This document shows, one piece after another, positions 16,782 through 25,572 of a stretch of 64,000 nt of DNA. A program made the position numbers and the translations under genes. Below the pieces are notes generated by a model. The model did not search any database, was not told the origin of the DNA, and was given only the letters and a program-made list of their open reading frames with translations. The stretch is taken from NCBI RefSeq assembly GCF_033097505.1, contig NZ_AP028654.1:2536001-2600000 (forward strand), read 5' to 3'. The first letter of the stretch is position 1. Every line of letters starts with the position of its first letter. This DNA comes from Helicovermis profundi. Lineage in GTDB: Bacteria > Bacillota > Clostridia > Peptostreptococcales > Acidaminobacteraceae.

Positions 16782-16814
16782 ATTGTATACATATTAGATT
16801 ATACTGTATACAAT
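16782..16814. promoter_or_regulatory. Inverted repeat ATTGTATAC-N15-GTATACAAT around a minus-strand TATAAT
   Basis: Perfect nine-base arms at 16782-16790 and 16806-16814. The space between them contains a minus-strand TATAAT (16803-16798) facing the Mbx-like operon, about 140 bases before its first gene. A bound dimer here could control that promoter. No clear -35 box is visible, so the promoter is tentative. Confidence 0.45.
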
Positions 16815-16999
16815 CTTAATTTCTCCTTTTTCATTTTACTTACTTATGATAGATAAGTCAATCACAAACATTGGTAATTCTTAAGCATAGCCTCAAGTTT
16901 GTTAATATTAACACAATCGTTTTTTTATCTTATATTGATGTAATGTAGATACTATCACAATTGTTAAAAAAATTTTTTTTAGAAAAAACTAGCCCTTTT

Positions 17000-17024
17000 T
17001 ACCACCCTATCCCACAGGGTGGTA
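17000..17024. other. Orphan GC-rich hairpin
   Basis: Arms TACCACCCT and AGGGTGGTA with a seven-base loop, bordered by T- and A-runs. It looks like a terminator, but no gene ends nearby on either strand; both neighbours diverge from it. It could block antisense read-out or be the remnant of a lost gene. Confidence 0.5.
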
Positions 17025-17158
17025 TTTTGAACGTTCTTTTATAAAAAAAAATAAATCAAAAAACATTTTTTTAACACACTTTTTTTGTAATCTTTATCGA
17101 TAAATTAGCAATCTTAGTATGTTATACTATAGTTATCATTATAAAAAGGATTGATAAT

Positions 17159-18286
17159 ATGAGAATTGTTCCTGTTAATTCAGTAAAAGGTGAAGCATAT
17201 CTCGCAAGAGATCTATATAATTCAAAAAGTAAAGTACTTCTAAAAAGAGGTGTATTACTTACAGAACATTTACTAAAAAAAATTCACAACAATAATATTT
17301 ACACTATATACATTGAAGATAAGTATTCTAGTGAATCTATTAAAGAAGTAATAAAGCCTGAGCTACGAATTAAGGCAATTGAAACAATAAAAGAAACTTT
17401 TAAAAATATTGAAAAAGATAATAGATTTTCAAAAAAAGAATCACAAGGACTAAAAAAAAATCTTGGTATAAGAAGAATGGAAAAATACTTAGATAATATG
17501 AAAAGCATTTCAGAAAGTATTATTGAAGATTTAACTTCTAATACTAACTTACTAGTAAATTTAGTTGACTTAAAAAATGTAAGTACTTACACTTATGAAC
17601 ATTCCGTAAATGTTGCTATTATTTCTCTAGTTCTTGGCATGGAACTTAAATTTTCAAGAAATGAGCTTCAAACTTTATTTATTGGCGCCCTTCTACACGA
17701 TATTGGAAAAACTCTATTACCAGAAGAAATTATAAATAAAGAAGAAAAATTGTCAGAAACTGAAAAAGAATTAACTAAAACACATTCACAACTCGGATAT
17801 AATTATCTTAAAGAAAATTTTGCTCTGTCAACAAAATCAAATATCGTGGTTTTACAGCATCACGAGCGTTTTGACGGTCTTGGTTATCCAAATGGAACTT
17901 ATGGAAAAGCAATTCATTTATATTCAAGAATAGTTGCAGTTGCAAATGTTTTTGACTCTATGACTTCTGATAAACCTTCTAGTAATGCAATTATGCCAAA
18001 TGAGGCATTAGAATTTATAATGGGTAATGCTGGCAAACAATTTGATTTTGAAATAGTAGATATTTTTTCAAAAAAAATAATGCTTTATACTGTAGGAACT
18101 CTAGTCATGCTTTCAAATAACGCCCCTTGCGTCGTGGTAAGTCAAAATACAAACTTACCTCTAAGGCCAAAGGTAAAAGTAATTGATAAAAGGCGAAAAG
18201 ATTACAATGAAATTTACGATTTATCTATCAAAACAAATATTGTAATTAGTTCAGTTATATACAATTATTCTGACGAGAATGTTTAA
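17159..18286 (+). CDS. HD-GYP domain protein (putative c-di-GMP phosphodiesterase)
   Basis: 375 residues. An N-terminal region (about 1-130) is of the kind often found ahead of HD-GYP domains. The catalytic part has YEHSVNVAIIS, HD in GALLHDIGK (about 180), HSQLGYNYL, the HHE pair and DGLGYPNG (about 241), then NVFDSMTSDKP. These metal-binding His/Asp and the GYP signature are intact. HD-GYP enzymes hydrolyse cyclic di-GMP, linking motility and surface life. The flagellin gene follows by 59 bases with no terminator between. A second paralogue is at 61063-62088. Confidence 0.92.
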   Translation: MRIVPVNSVKGEAYLARDLYNSKSKVLLKRGVLLTEHLLKKIHNNNIYTIYIEDKYSSESIKEVIKPELRIKAIETIKETFKNIEKDNRFSKKESQGLKKNLGIRRMEKYLDNMKSISESIIEDLTSNTNLLVNLVDLKNVSTYTYEHSVNVAIISLVLGMELKFSRNELQTLFIGALLHDIGKTLLPEEIINKEEKLSETEKELTKTHSQLGYNYLKENFALSTKSNIVVLQHHERFDGLGYPNGTYGKAIHLYSRIVAVANVFDSMTSDKPSSNAIMPNEALEFIMGNAGKQFDFEIVDIFSKKIMLYTVGTLVMLSNNAPCVVVSQNTNLPLRPKVKVIDKRRKDYNEIYDLSIKTNIVISSVIYNYSDENV

Positions 18287-18345
18287 AAAGAGTATTTTGG
18301 GGTATACATACCTAGAGGTAGATGATAATTTGTGAGGAGGCTCAT

Positions 18346-19083
18346 ATGCGTATAGATAATAATATTAAAGCTATAAATAATATTTTGGCTGGAAATGCAT
18401 CTAGCAATTCTCCAGCAAATATTGCTATTAATGAAGGGTTAAAGGCAAAAGAAAAGGGTTTTAACCAAGCTATTAACAATACGAAAGATTCAATTAATCT
18501 TGCTAATACTGCAGAAGGTGCTCTAAACACTGTCAATGATTCACTTCAAAGCATAAAAGAACTTGCTATTCAAGCATCGAATGGAACCCTTAATAATGAT
18601 GATAAGGTTGCCATTCAAAACCAAATTGAAGGTCTAAAAAGTTCAATCAAAGATACTTTAAAAAATACTGACTTTAACACTATAAAAGTTCTTGATAATG
18701 GTTACGATGGCAATGTGCAAAATAGCCCTAATGCAAATCAGAGTGAAAATATGAAAATCGAAACAACTACACTTGATACTATTGGCATAAAGGATTTTAA
18801 TGTCCTTGATAGTAATTTCGATATTGGTAAAATAGATAGCGCAATTGATAAGATAACAAAATCAAGAACTGAGATTGGTGCAAAAGTAAATTCACTTGAA
18901 ACTTCAATTCAATCAAATCAAGTTGCTAGAGAAAATACTTTGTCTGCAAAAGAAAGCTTAAGTGATGATATCGCAAGCCAAATGATGGATTTAAAAAAAT
19001 CTCAAATTCTTCAGCAATTTAAAAATTTTGCTCAAACAAATAAAATACCAACAAATAATAGCGCACTTAACCTTCTTGGTTAG
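18346..19083 (+). CDS. Small flagellin-like protein
   Basis: 245 residues. MRIDNNIKAINN and the following heptad-rich helix (to about 130, with NLANTAEGALNTVNDSLQSI and ELAIQASNGTL) match the flagellin ND0-ND1 domains. The last 80 residues (SRTEIGAKVNSLETSIQ and DIASQMMDLKKSQILQQ) match CD1-CD0. The variable outer domain is nearly absent, about 45 residues. ATG 18346 is chosen for its GAGGAGG site. It could be a minor flagellin or a main one; no other flagellar gene is in the window. No sigma-28 site was recognised. Confidence 0.85.
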   Translation: MRIDNNIKAINNILAGNASSNSPANIAINEGLKAKEKGFNQAINNTKDSINLANTAEGALNTVNDSLQSIKELAIQASNGTLNNDDKVAIQNQIEGLKSSIKDTLKNTDFNTIKVLDNGYDGNVQNSPNANQSENMKIETTTLDTIGIKDFNVLDSNFDIGKIDSAIDKITKSRTEIGAKVNSLETSIQSNQVARENTLSAKESLSDDIASQMMDLKKSQILQQFKNFAQTNKIPTNNSALNLLG

Positions 19084-19110
19084 CAGTCAACTATTAGGAT
19101 TTTAAGTAAC

Positions 19111-19149
19111 AAAAGAGTAGTAAGCCGAGTGTGGCTCACTACTCTTTTT
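19111..19149. terminator. Bidirectional terminator between flagellin and lipA
   Basis: AAAAGAGTAGT-AGCC pairs with GGCT-ACTACTCTTTTT, with A-run and T-run on the two sides. It serves the flagellin gene (plus) and can serve lipA (minus). Confidence 0.8.
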
Positions 19150-19200
19150 AACATTTTTTGTAAACACAACTTAAATATTGTAAATCACTTAATTTAACTA

Positions 19201-20076
19201 CTAATTACTCTTCCTATTTACAACTGCTTCAAAAAATTCAGAAGCATTATAAGAACTTCTTACTAGTGGAGCTGAAGCAACAAATTTAAAACCTTTTTTA
19301 AGGGCATATTCCTTGTAATCATCAAATTCTTCAGGACTTACATACCTATCAAGTGGAAAGTGATCTTTTGACGGTGGTAAATATTGACCAATTGTAAGAA
19401 AATCTATATTTCTACCACTTAAATCATCTATTAATTTGTACACTTCTTCTTTCTTTTCTCCAAGTCCTAGCATAAATCCAGTTTTAGTATAAATATTAGA
19501 TCTATCTTTAACTTCACTAAGTAAATGAAGTGATTGTTCGTAGTCTGCTTCGGGTCTTACTGATGAGTATAACCTTTCTATAGTTTCAACATTGTGATTT
19601 ATTATGTCTGGCGACGATTTAATAACATTATCAAGACTTTCACTACAACCTTGAAAATCCGGAATTAATACTTCTATAATAGTATCTTTACTCGTATTTT
19701 GAATTGCTTTAACTGTATTATAAAAATGCATTGAACCACCATCATCTAAATCATCTCTAGTAACAGATGTTATTACTGCGTGTTTTAAACCCATTTCTTT
19801 AACTGCTTTAGCAAGTCTTTTTGGTTCTTCCATATCAACTGTTTCAGGTTTTCCGCCACTTATATTACAAAATTTACATCCTCTTGTACAGTTATTGCCA
19901 AGTATCATAAAGGTAGCAGTCCTTTTACTAAAACATTCTAGTCGATTTGGGCATGCAGCCCCTTCACAAACCGTATTAAGATTATTAGCCTTAAGTATTT
20001 CATTTACTTGCACTAGCTTTTTAGTATCTTTAATTTGAACTTTTAGCCACTCAGGCTTTCTTTGATATTCTTTCAT
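19201..20076 (-). CDS. lipA: Lipoyl synthase (radical SAM)
   Basis: 291 residues. LipA inserts two sulfurs into protein-bound octanoyl groups. The N-terminal auxiliary-cluster motif CEGAACPNRLEC and the radical-SAM motif CTRGCKFCNISGG (C-x3-C-x2-C) are both intact, as are VTSVTRDDLDDGG and the C-terminal RSSYNASEF, where the serine binds the auxiliary cluster. It follows lplA by 13 bases. No lipoylated enzyme is encoded in the window. Confidence 0.97.
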   Translation of the reverse strand: MKEYQRKPEWLKVQIKDTKKLVQVNEILKANNLNTVCEGAACPNRLECFSKRTATFMILGNNCTRGCKFCNISGGKPETVDMEEPKRLAKAVKEMGLKHAVITSVTRDDLDDGGSMHFYNTVKAIQNTSKDTIIEVLIPDFQGCSESLDNVIKSSPDIINHNVETIERLYSSVRPEADYEQSLHLLSEVKDRSNIYTKTGFMLGLGEKKEEVYKLIDDLSGRNIDFLTIGQYLPPSKDHFPLDRYVSPEEFDDYKEYALKKGFKFVASAPLVRSSYNASEFFEAVVNRKSN

Positions 20077-20089
20077 TTTCTTTCCTCCA

Positions 20090-21088
20090 TTAAAATAATA
20101 ACGAAACTATTTCATCTAAAGTAATATTAGAAAAATATTCATCTATATTAAAATCACTTAATTTATTTTTAATATCTTCTTTATTATGATTTACTCCAAT
20201 CAATACTTTTTCAATATCTACAGTACTTTTTTGAGAGAAAAAATCTCCATTGAATTTAATTTTATAAATTTTTGCATTTTTAACTTCATAAGATGCTTCA
20301 ACAATACCACCTTTAAACTTTTCTTCATTATAAGAAGAATATTTTGGTGATTTTCCATAGTTCCACTCGTAAGTTAAGTACTTCTCTTCCATTAACTTAT
20401 CAATCTCATTTAAATCTTTCTCAGTAAATTTATAAAAAGAAGCATTATAGTTATTTTTAATGTGTTTGTTAATAAGATCTCTAAAGCCTAAAATATCAAG
20501 TTCTTTATTTTCTTCATTTAAATACTTATTAATATTAGTTACTCTTGATTTAACTGAATCTATTCCTTTACTCTTATATTTAATTTGGCTAGGATTAATA
20601 GCACTTACCAAATCTTTTAAATCTGCGCTATAAAGAAGTGCACCGTGATGAAGCACCCTATTTTTATATTTATACTGGGCGTTTCCAGATATTTTCATAC
20701 CATCAACGACTAAATCGTTTCTTCCCGAAAATTCTGCATTAACTCCAATACTTTTAAGTACTTCTAAAATTGGAATCGTAAATTTTCTAAAATCAGTAAA
20801 AGAACTTTTATCTTCTGCTTTATCATCCGTTTTAATAAAACCAAATGCAATATTGCCTAAATCAAAAAAAACTGTTCCGCCTCCAGTAATTCGCCTTACA
20901 ACACCTATATTATTTTCTTTTACATAATCATAATTTATTTCTTTAAGAGCATTTTGATTATTACCTATTAATATAGATCTTTCACCTCTCCAAAGCATAA
21001 ATATATCATCATCAAAGTTTTTCATCATATATTCTTCAGCTGCTAGATTAAAAAATGAACTCGTATTATCATTTAAAACAATTAACAT
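20090..21088 (-). CDS. lplA: Lipoate-protein ligase
   Basis: About 332 residues of the LplA family, which activates lipoate or octanoate with ATP and attaches it to lipoyl domains. RRITGGGTVFFDLGN is the RRxxGGGxVxxD signature, NDLVVDGMKISGNAQ contains the catalytic lysine, and a C-terminal accessory domain follows. The ATG at 21088 is chosen because TAGGAGGC precedes it. Its pairing with lipA suggests a route in which octanoate is first ligated and then sulfurated. Confidence 0.95.
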   Translation of the reverse strand: MLIVLNDNTSSFFNLAAEEYMMKNFDDDIFMLWRGERSILIGNNQNALKEINYDYVKENNIGVVRRITGGGTVFFDLGNIAFGFIKTDDKAEDKSSFTDFRKFTIPILEVLKSIGVNAEFSGRNDLVVDGMKISGNAQYKYKNRVLHHGALLYSADLKDLVSAINPSQIKYKSKGIDSVKSRVTNINKYLNEENKELDILGFRDLINKHIKNNYNASFYKFTEKDLNEIDKLMEEKYLTYEWNYGKSPKYSSYNEEKFKGGIVEASYEVKNAKIYKIKFNGDFFSQKSTVDIEKVLIGVNHNKEDIKNKLSDFNIDEYFSNITLDEIVSLLF

Positions 21089-21267
21089 AAATAGCCTCCT
21101 ATTTGTCAAACATATATATTAACCTCTTCCATTGTACTACATATTTTTATCTGAGCAATATATTTTATACAATAAAATTATTTTTGTAATTTTTAACGTA
21201 TATAAATATTTTTTTAACGAAATTTAATTATATGTTAACTTTATTAAATTATTGCAGTTCAATCGGA

Positions 21268-21335
21268 CAATTTTGTACATTTTCTTTTGTAAAAAGATAT
21301 TATTGTCCATTTATGTCTTGACATGTACAAAATTG
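21268..21335. promoter_or_regulatory. 12-bp inverted repeat in the cop promoter
   Basis: CAATTTTGTACA at 21268-21279 and its exact complement TGTACAAAATTG at 21324-21335. The right arm lies inside the spacer of the cop promoter. A second small palindrome, ATGTC-TT-GACAT, covers the -35 box. This is the expected layout for repression with looping or for two operator half-sites, probably by the product of the next gene. Confidence 0.6.
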
Positions 21336-21346
21336 GGGTGTATAAT
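21318..21346 (+). promoter_or_regulatory. Consensus sigma-A promoter of the copper operon
   Basis: TTGACA at 21318-21323, a 17-base spacer and TATAAT at 21341-21346: both boxes match consensus exactly. It lies 30 bases before the HTH gene. Such a strong promoter normally needs a repressor, which agrees with the overlapping repeats. Confidence 0.88.
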
Positions 21347-21375
21347 AAAAATATAATTACTAGGAGGAGAAAATT

Positions 21376-21867
21376 ATGAACAATCCTTATTATTCTGTAG
21401 ACGAAGTAGCTAATAAACTTGAAGTTCATGCTAAAACCATTAGAAGATATATTTATAGTGGAAAAATATCAGCCAAAAAAATTGGAGGCCAGTGGAGAAT
21501 TTATCAAACTGACTTAGATGAATACATTAGTTCTACTACTAGAACTTGTCATCATGCAACTTCTAATAACCAAGAACTTATTAGCGAAGATGATTTTTGT
21601 GTTTTTATGGATAACCATTTATTTGATCCTTCTACAAAAATACAACTGTGTATTATAGTAGATTTATTTATTAAAGACAAAAGTGAAATTAAAGATATTA
21701 CTAACGAAATAATGGATGCATTAAATGAGTTCGAAAATGATGACTATAACAATCGATATAATTACGTTTTCGATAAAAGTGAAAATAAAGCACGCTTTGT
21801 TCTTTGGGGCAGTCCATCTTTTATGGAAACAGTTACTAAAAAATTAAAAAAATTTGAGGTGAAATAA
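21376..21867 (+). CDS. HTH (excisionase/MerR-like) protein, putative copper-operon regulator
   Basis: 163 residues. Residues 5-55 form the winged HTH of the excisionase/BldC class ([21 protein letters not shown], then [15 protein letters not shown]). A short stretch TCHHATS (about 57-63) offers Cys and two His side by side. The C-terminal 100 residues are mixed alpha/beta and I recognise no family. The stop lies one base before copA and the promoter carries a perfect repeat, so the simplest reading is a self-regulating control protein for copper export. No CsoR or CopY gene is seen here. The metal-sensing role is inference. Confidence 0.7.
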   Translation: MNNPYYSVDEVANKLEVHAKTIRRYIYSGKISAKKIGGQWRIYQTDLDEYISSTTRTCHHATSNNQELISEDDFCVFMDNHLFDPSTKIQLCIIVDLFIKDKSEIKDITNEIMDALNEFENDDYNNRYNYVFDKSENKARFVLWGSPSFMETVTKKLKKFEVK

Positions 21868-21868
21868 T

Positions 21869-24316
21869 ATGACAATAAAAAAAGAATATTTAATTGATGG
21901 TATGACATGTTCTTCTTGTTCAGCTACTGTTGAAAAAGTTACTTCTAAATTAGAAGGCGTTAATTCATCAGTTGTAAATTTAACTACAAAAAAAATTACT
22001 ATTGAATTTGATGAAAATTTAGTTAGCCAAAAAGATATATTTGAAAAAATTGAAAAAGCTGGCTACGAGCCAAACATCATAATCAATGAAAAAAGCATAG
22101 TTATACCAGTTGATGATATGACTTGCTCTGCATGTGCTATCGCCGTTGAAAAAGCAATAAATAAATTAGATGGAATTATTTCTGTCACAGTTAACGGACT
22201 AGCAGAAAAAGCTTATATTACTTATAATAGCGATTTGCTTAGAATTTCAGAAATCAAACACGCTATAAAAAAAGCTGGTTATGTTCCAAAAACAATCGAA
22301 ATTGAAAAAAACGAGGATGATATTAATAGTAAAGCTAAACTTGATATTATGTGGGTAAAATTTATCGTTGCAATTTCATTTGCTATTCCTTTACTTTATA
22401 TTGCAATGGGACATATGTTAAAATTACCTTTACCAAGTATAATAAATCCGCTTTACTATCCACTTAATTTTGCTTTAATTCAAATTTTACTACTTATACC
22501 TATTGTCATCGCTGGAAATAAGTTTTATACAATTGGATTTAGAACACTTTTTAGCGGACATCCAAATATGGACTCTCTAATCGCTATTGGTACAAGTGCT
22601 GCAATAGCATATGGAATATATGCAACTTATATGATTTCAAATGGCAATATAGAATATTACAAGGATTTATACTTTGAAACTGCTGGAATAATCATTGCAT
22701 TAATTATGCTTGGAAAATCTTTAGAAAATAGATCTAAAGGTAAAACTTCTGAAGCAATAAAAAAATTAATAGATTTAAAGCCAAAATTTGCAGTTGTTTT
22801 ACATGACGGTGAAGAAATTACTATACCAATTGACGAAGTTGAAATTGGTGATATTGTAAGGGTAAAACCTGGAGAAAAAGTACCCGTTGACGGGATAATC
22901 ACAAAAGGTTTTTCTAGTATTGATGAATCTATGCTCACTGGCGAAAGTATCCCTGTTGAAAAACAAGTTGGAAGTAGTGTTTCTGGTGCAACAATTAATA
23001 AAAATGGTCTTTTAGAAATTGAAACTAAAAAAGTTGGAAAAGATACAGCAATATCTAAGATAATTGAATTAGTTGAAGGTGCTCAAGGTACAAAAGCGCC
23101 AATTGCAAAATTAGCCGATGTTATATCAGGTTATTTTGTACCAATAGTAATACTTATTGCTATAATTTCTTCAGTATCATGGTATATAGCTACAAAAGAT
23201 ATTAACTTTTCACTTAAAATATTTATTGCAGTTCTTGTTATAGCATGCCCTTGCGCACTTGGTCTTGCAACACCTACTGCCATAATGGTTGGTACCGGTA
23301 AAGGTGCAGATAATGGAATTTTAATCAAAAGTGGTGTTTCACTTGAAACTGCACATAAAATCACGACAGTTATATTTGATAAAACTGGAACTATAACTAA
23401 AGGAAAACCTGAAGTTACAAAAATATTAACATTTAATTCTCATTCTGAAAATGAAATACTTAAAATAGCAGCTTCTGCTGAAAAAGGATCAGAGCATCCA
23501 CTTGGAGATGCCATTGTTAAGAAATTTGAAGAACTCAACACTCCATTTTTAGAGGTTACTTCTTTTGACAACATTCCTGGTTACGGAATTGAAGTATCAC
23601 TTGAGAATAACGTTAGTGCAATTATTGGCAATAAAAAAATAATTGATAAAAATAAAATTAACTTGCCTTCTAATGATATCGTTACAAAACTTGCTAAAGA
23701 AGGAAATACACCGATATTCGTTGCAATAGACGGTATTTTAGCTGGAATAATTGGAGTTTCTGATGTAATAAAAGATACAAGTTTAGAAGCTATAAACAAT
23801 CTCCATAAACAAAACATAAAGGTTGCAATGATTACTGGAGATCATAAGGATACTGCAAATGCGATTGCAAAACAAGTAAATATTGATATAGTAATTGCTG
23901 AAGTATTACCAGAAGATAAGGCAAATGAAGTCAAAAAGCTACAAAATGATAATTCAATAATAGCTATGGTTGGAGACGGAATAAATGACGCCCCAGCTCT
24001 TGCACAGGCTGATGTTGGAATTGCAATTAGTTCCGGAAGTGACGTTGCCATTGAATCGGCTGATATTGTTCTAATGAAAAATGATCTTAGAGACGTTTCA
24101 ACTGCAATTAGTTTAAGCAAAGCTACTATTAGAAACATCAAACAAAATCTATTTTGGGCATTTGCATATAATACTGCAGGTATTCCACTTGCTGCTGGAG
24201 TAGTATATTTACTTGGTGGACCACTATTAAATCCAATATTTGCTGCTGCTGCAATGTCTATGAGCTCAGTATCTGTTGTTACTAATGCTCTTAGACTAAG
24301 GCATTTTTCAAAGTAA
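21869..24316 (+). CDS. copA: Cu(I)-exporting P1B-type ATPase
   Basis: 815 residues. Two N-terminal heavy-metal-associated domains with GMTCSSC (C14, C17) and DMTCSAC (C86, C89); the CPC ion motif in [12 protein letters not shown] (about 462); phosphorylation site DKTGTITKG (about 505); SEHPLGDA of the nucleotide domain; [16 protein letters not shown]. The late helices contain FAYNTAGIP and [15 protein letters not shown], the signatures of the Cu+ (P1B-1) subgroup. Co-transcribed with the HTH gene. The last codons form one arm of a long hairpin (24302-24370). Confidence 0.97.
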   Translation: MTIKKEYLIDGMTCSSCSATVEKVTSKLEGVNSSVVNLTTKKITIEFDENLVSQKDIFEKIEKAGYEPNIIINEKSIVIPVDDMTCSACAIAVEKAINKLDGIISVTVNGLAEKAYITYNSDLLRISEIKHAIKKAGYVPKTIEIEKNEDDINSKAKLDIMWVKFIVAISFAIPLLYIAMGHMLKLPLPSIINPLYYPLNFALIQILLLIPIVIAGNKFYTIGFRTLFSGHPNMDSLIAIGTSAAIAYGIYATYMISNGNIEYYKDLYFETAGIIIALIMLGKSLENRSKGKTSEAIKKLIDLKPKFAVVLHDGEEITIPIDEVEIGDIVRVKPGEKVPVDGIITKGFSSIDESMLTGESIPVEKQVGSSVSGATINKNGLLEIETKKVGKDTAISKIIELVEGAQGTKAPIAKLADVISGYFVPIVILIAIISSVSWYIATKDINFSLKIFIAVLVIACPCALGLATPTAIMVGTGKGADNGILIKSGVSLETAHKITTVIFDKTGTITKGKPEVTKILTFNSHSENEILKIAASAEKGSEHPLGDAIVKKFEELNTPFLEVTSFDNIPGYGIEVSLENNVSAIIGNKKIIDKNKINLPSNDIVTKLAKEGNTPIFVAIDGILAGIIGVSDVIKDTSLEAINNLHKQNIKVAMITGDHKDTANAIAKQVNIDIVIAEVLPEDKANEVKKLQNDNSIIAMVGDGINDAPALAQADVGIAISSGSDVAIESADIVLMKNDLRDVSTAISLSKATIRNIKQNLFWAFAYNTAGIPLAAGVVYLLGGPLLNPIFAAAAMSMSSVSVVTNALRLRHFSK

Positions 24317-24370
24317 GTTTCGCTCTTCACGCCAAAGGCGTAAGGCAAGCTTAACTTATTTTGAAAAATG
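24302..24370. repeat. Long imperfect palindrome spanning the copA stop codon
   Basis: Outer arms of 18 bases (24302-24319, 24353-24370) are complementary except one position that is G-U in RNA. An inner hairpin ACGCC-AAA-GGCGT sits at the tip. It starts inside the last five codons of copA. There is no T-run directly after it, so it is not a standard terminator. It may protect the 3' end or separate copA from copZ expression. Confidence 0.7.
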
Positions 24371-24404
24371 TACATCTTAAAACATATATATTTTTTATAA
24401 ACTC

Positions 24405-24422
24405 GTTTAGCTAAAGCTAAAC
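24405..24422. repeat. Short perfect hairpin GTTTAGCT-AA-AGCTAAAC
   Basis: Eight-base arms with a two-base loop in the copA-copZ gap (229 bases). A further small hairpin, CCACTT/AAGTGG, follows at 24470-24485. No gene is visible in the gap. Confidence 0.55.
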
Positions 24423-24545
24423 ATTGAGGAATCAAATGAAGGATTTACTAAAGTCTGATTTAAAAATTCCCACTTATAAAAGTGGTGTCTTAACTCTAAA
24501 AACTAAGAATAACTTATTAAAACTATTTTACTAACGGAGGTTAAT

Positions 24546-24755
24546 ATGAAAAAAACTATTACAATTAACGGAATGTCTTGTCACCACTGTGAAATGCGAG
24601 TAGAAAACGCTTTAAAAGAATTAAATATTGATGTCATTTCTGTAAGTGCCAGCGAAAACAATGCTATCGTTGAACTTAGTGATGATTTTGATACAAAAAA
24701 AATTGCTGAAACTATTGACGATGTGGGCTATGAAATGATTGATATTAAATCTTAA
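24546..24755 (+). CDS. copZ: CopZ-like copper chaperone (HMA domain)
   Basis: 69 residues, a single heavy-metal-associated domain with GMSCHHCEMRV (MxCxxC copper site) near residues 10-19 and the usual beta-alpha-beta-beta-alpha-beta length. Such chaperones hand Cu(I) to CopA. Two histidines lie between the cysteines, which is less common than SSC or GHC. ACGGAGG precedes the ATG. It is separated from copA by 229 bases of hairpins and has its own terminator. Confidence 0.93.
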   Translation: MKKTITINGMSCHHCEMRVENALKELNIDVISVSASENNAIVELSDDFDTKKIAETIDDVGYEMIDIKS

Positions 24756-24766
24756 TGAAAAATTTT

Positions 24767-24792
24767 AAAACCGTAACTATTGTTACGGTTTT
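24767..24792 (+). terminator. Terminator of copZ
   Basis: AAAACCGTAAC-TATT-GTTACGGTTTT: perfect 11-base stem, 12 bases past the stop, ending in T's. Confidence 0.85.
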
Positions 24793-24876
24793 AACTTTGT
24801 AAAATAGTCTATAATACAAATGTAGTAGTTAATAATTTATCCATCAATTATTTTAAATAAAATAAAGGAAGGTATT

Positions 24877-25572
24877 ATGAATCCCAAAAATGCCGTACTT
24901 CAAAAGGTAAGAAATAATAAAAGAACTTATGGTATCACTCCAAGAATTCCTGGTGGTTTTGTAACTCCAGAAATACTTATAAAAATCTCAGAGGTTTCTA
25001 AAAAATATAATGGCACTATAAAAATTACTAGTGGTCAAAGGATAACTATACTTGGATTAAATGCAGAAGATATTGATAATATTTGGCAAGAACTTGATAT
25101 GGAACCTGCAATATTATCATCCTATTCAGTAAAAAATGTTGAAATTTGTCCTGCCTCATTTTGTAAGCGTTCAAGGCAAAATTCAATGAAGCTTGGTTTA
25201 AAACTTGAAAAACGTTTTTACGGTGCTCCTTGTCCTAATAGAACTAAAATTGGAGTGGTCGGTTGCTTAAATGGTTGTTCTAGCGTACATGCAAAAGATA
25301 TTGGCCTTCTGGCTAATGAAGAAGGTTTCATAGTTGTTGCTGGTGGAAGTGCTGGATATAATCAACGCCTATCTGATACAATTGCTAGAAATCTTTCAGA
25401 AGATGAAGCTTTTTGTATGGTAGAATCAATTTATGAAGTTTACAATGAAAAAGCTGATTTTGGACAAAAATTAGGTCCATTTATAGATAAAATTGGATTA
25501 GATAGTTTTAAAGAACTTGTTTTTAAAGTATATAATAGTAAATTAACTAAAAAGGAGAAGATCAATGAGTAA
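24877..25572 (+). CDS. Small siroheme/4Fe-4S sulfite-nitrite reductase-like protein
   Basis: 231 residues. The N-terminal half (RTYGITPRIPGGFVTPE ... ITSGQRITILG) matches the ferredoxin-like half domain of nitrite/sulfite reductases; the C-terminal half has the siroheme/4Fe-4S cysteines, ICPASFCKR (C-x4-C) and GCLNGCSSVHAKDIG (C-x3-C). Classical enzymes have C-x5-C in the first pair, so one residue is missing. At this length it holds one half-repeat, as in the small Dsr-like proteins. The physiological substrate is unknown. GGAAGG precedes the ATG, and the next gene overlaps by eight bases. Confidence 0.85.
   Translation: MNPKNAVLQKVRNNKRTYGITPRIPGGFVTPEILIKISEVSKKYNGTIKITSGQRITILGLNAEDIDNIWQELDMEPAILSSYSVKNVEICPASFCKRSRQNSMKLGLKLEKRFYGAPCPNRTKIGVVGCLNGCSSVHAKDIGLLANEEGFIVVAGGSAGYNQRLSDTIARNLSEDEAFCMVESIYEVYNEKADFGQKLGPFIDKIGLDSFKELVFKVYNSKLTKKEKINE

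Larger units (their letters stand above)
16658..17158. other. 501-bp divergent intergenic region
   Basis: Holds the putative control region of the Mbx-like operon (inverted repeat at 16782-16814), a perfect 14-bp palindrome TGTTAATATTAACA at 16900-16913, a GC-rich orphan hairpin at 17000-17024 and a possible extended -10 (TG-T-TATACT, 17120-17128) for the HD-GYP gene. No reading frame of interest. Confidence 0.6.

Noticed and set aside
16900..16913. Rex operator upstream of the Mbx-like operon
   Set aside because: TGTTAATATTAACA is a palindrome, but the half-sites are two bases apart instead of the four in TTGTTAA-N4-TTAACAA.
18308..18319. TACCT-AG-AGGTA before the flagellin as a second site for the TetR protein at 60334
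   Set aside because: Similarity to CTACCTA/TAGGTAG is limited to five bases per arm and the spacing differs; chance is likely.
24877..25572. Full assimilatory sulfite reductase
   Set aside because: At 231 residues it has only one half-repeat, and no cysJ-, asrA- or asrB-like gene is nearby.
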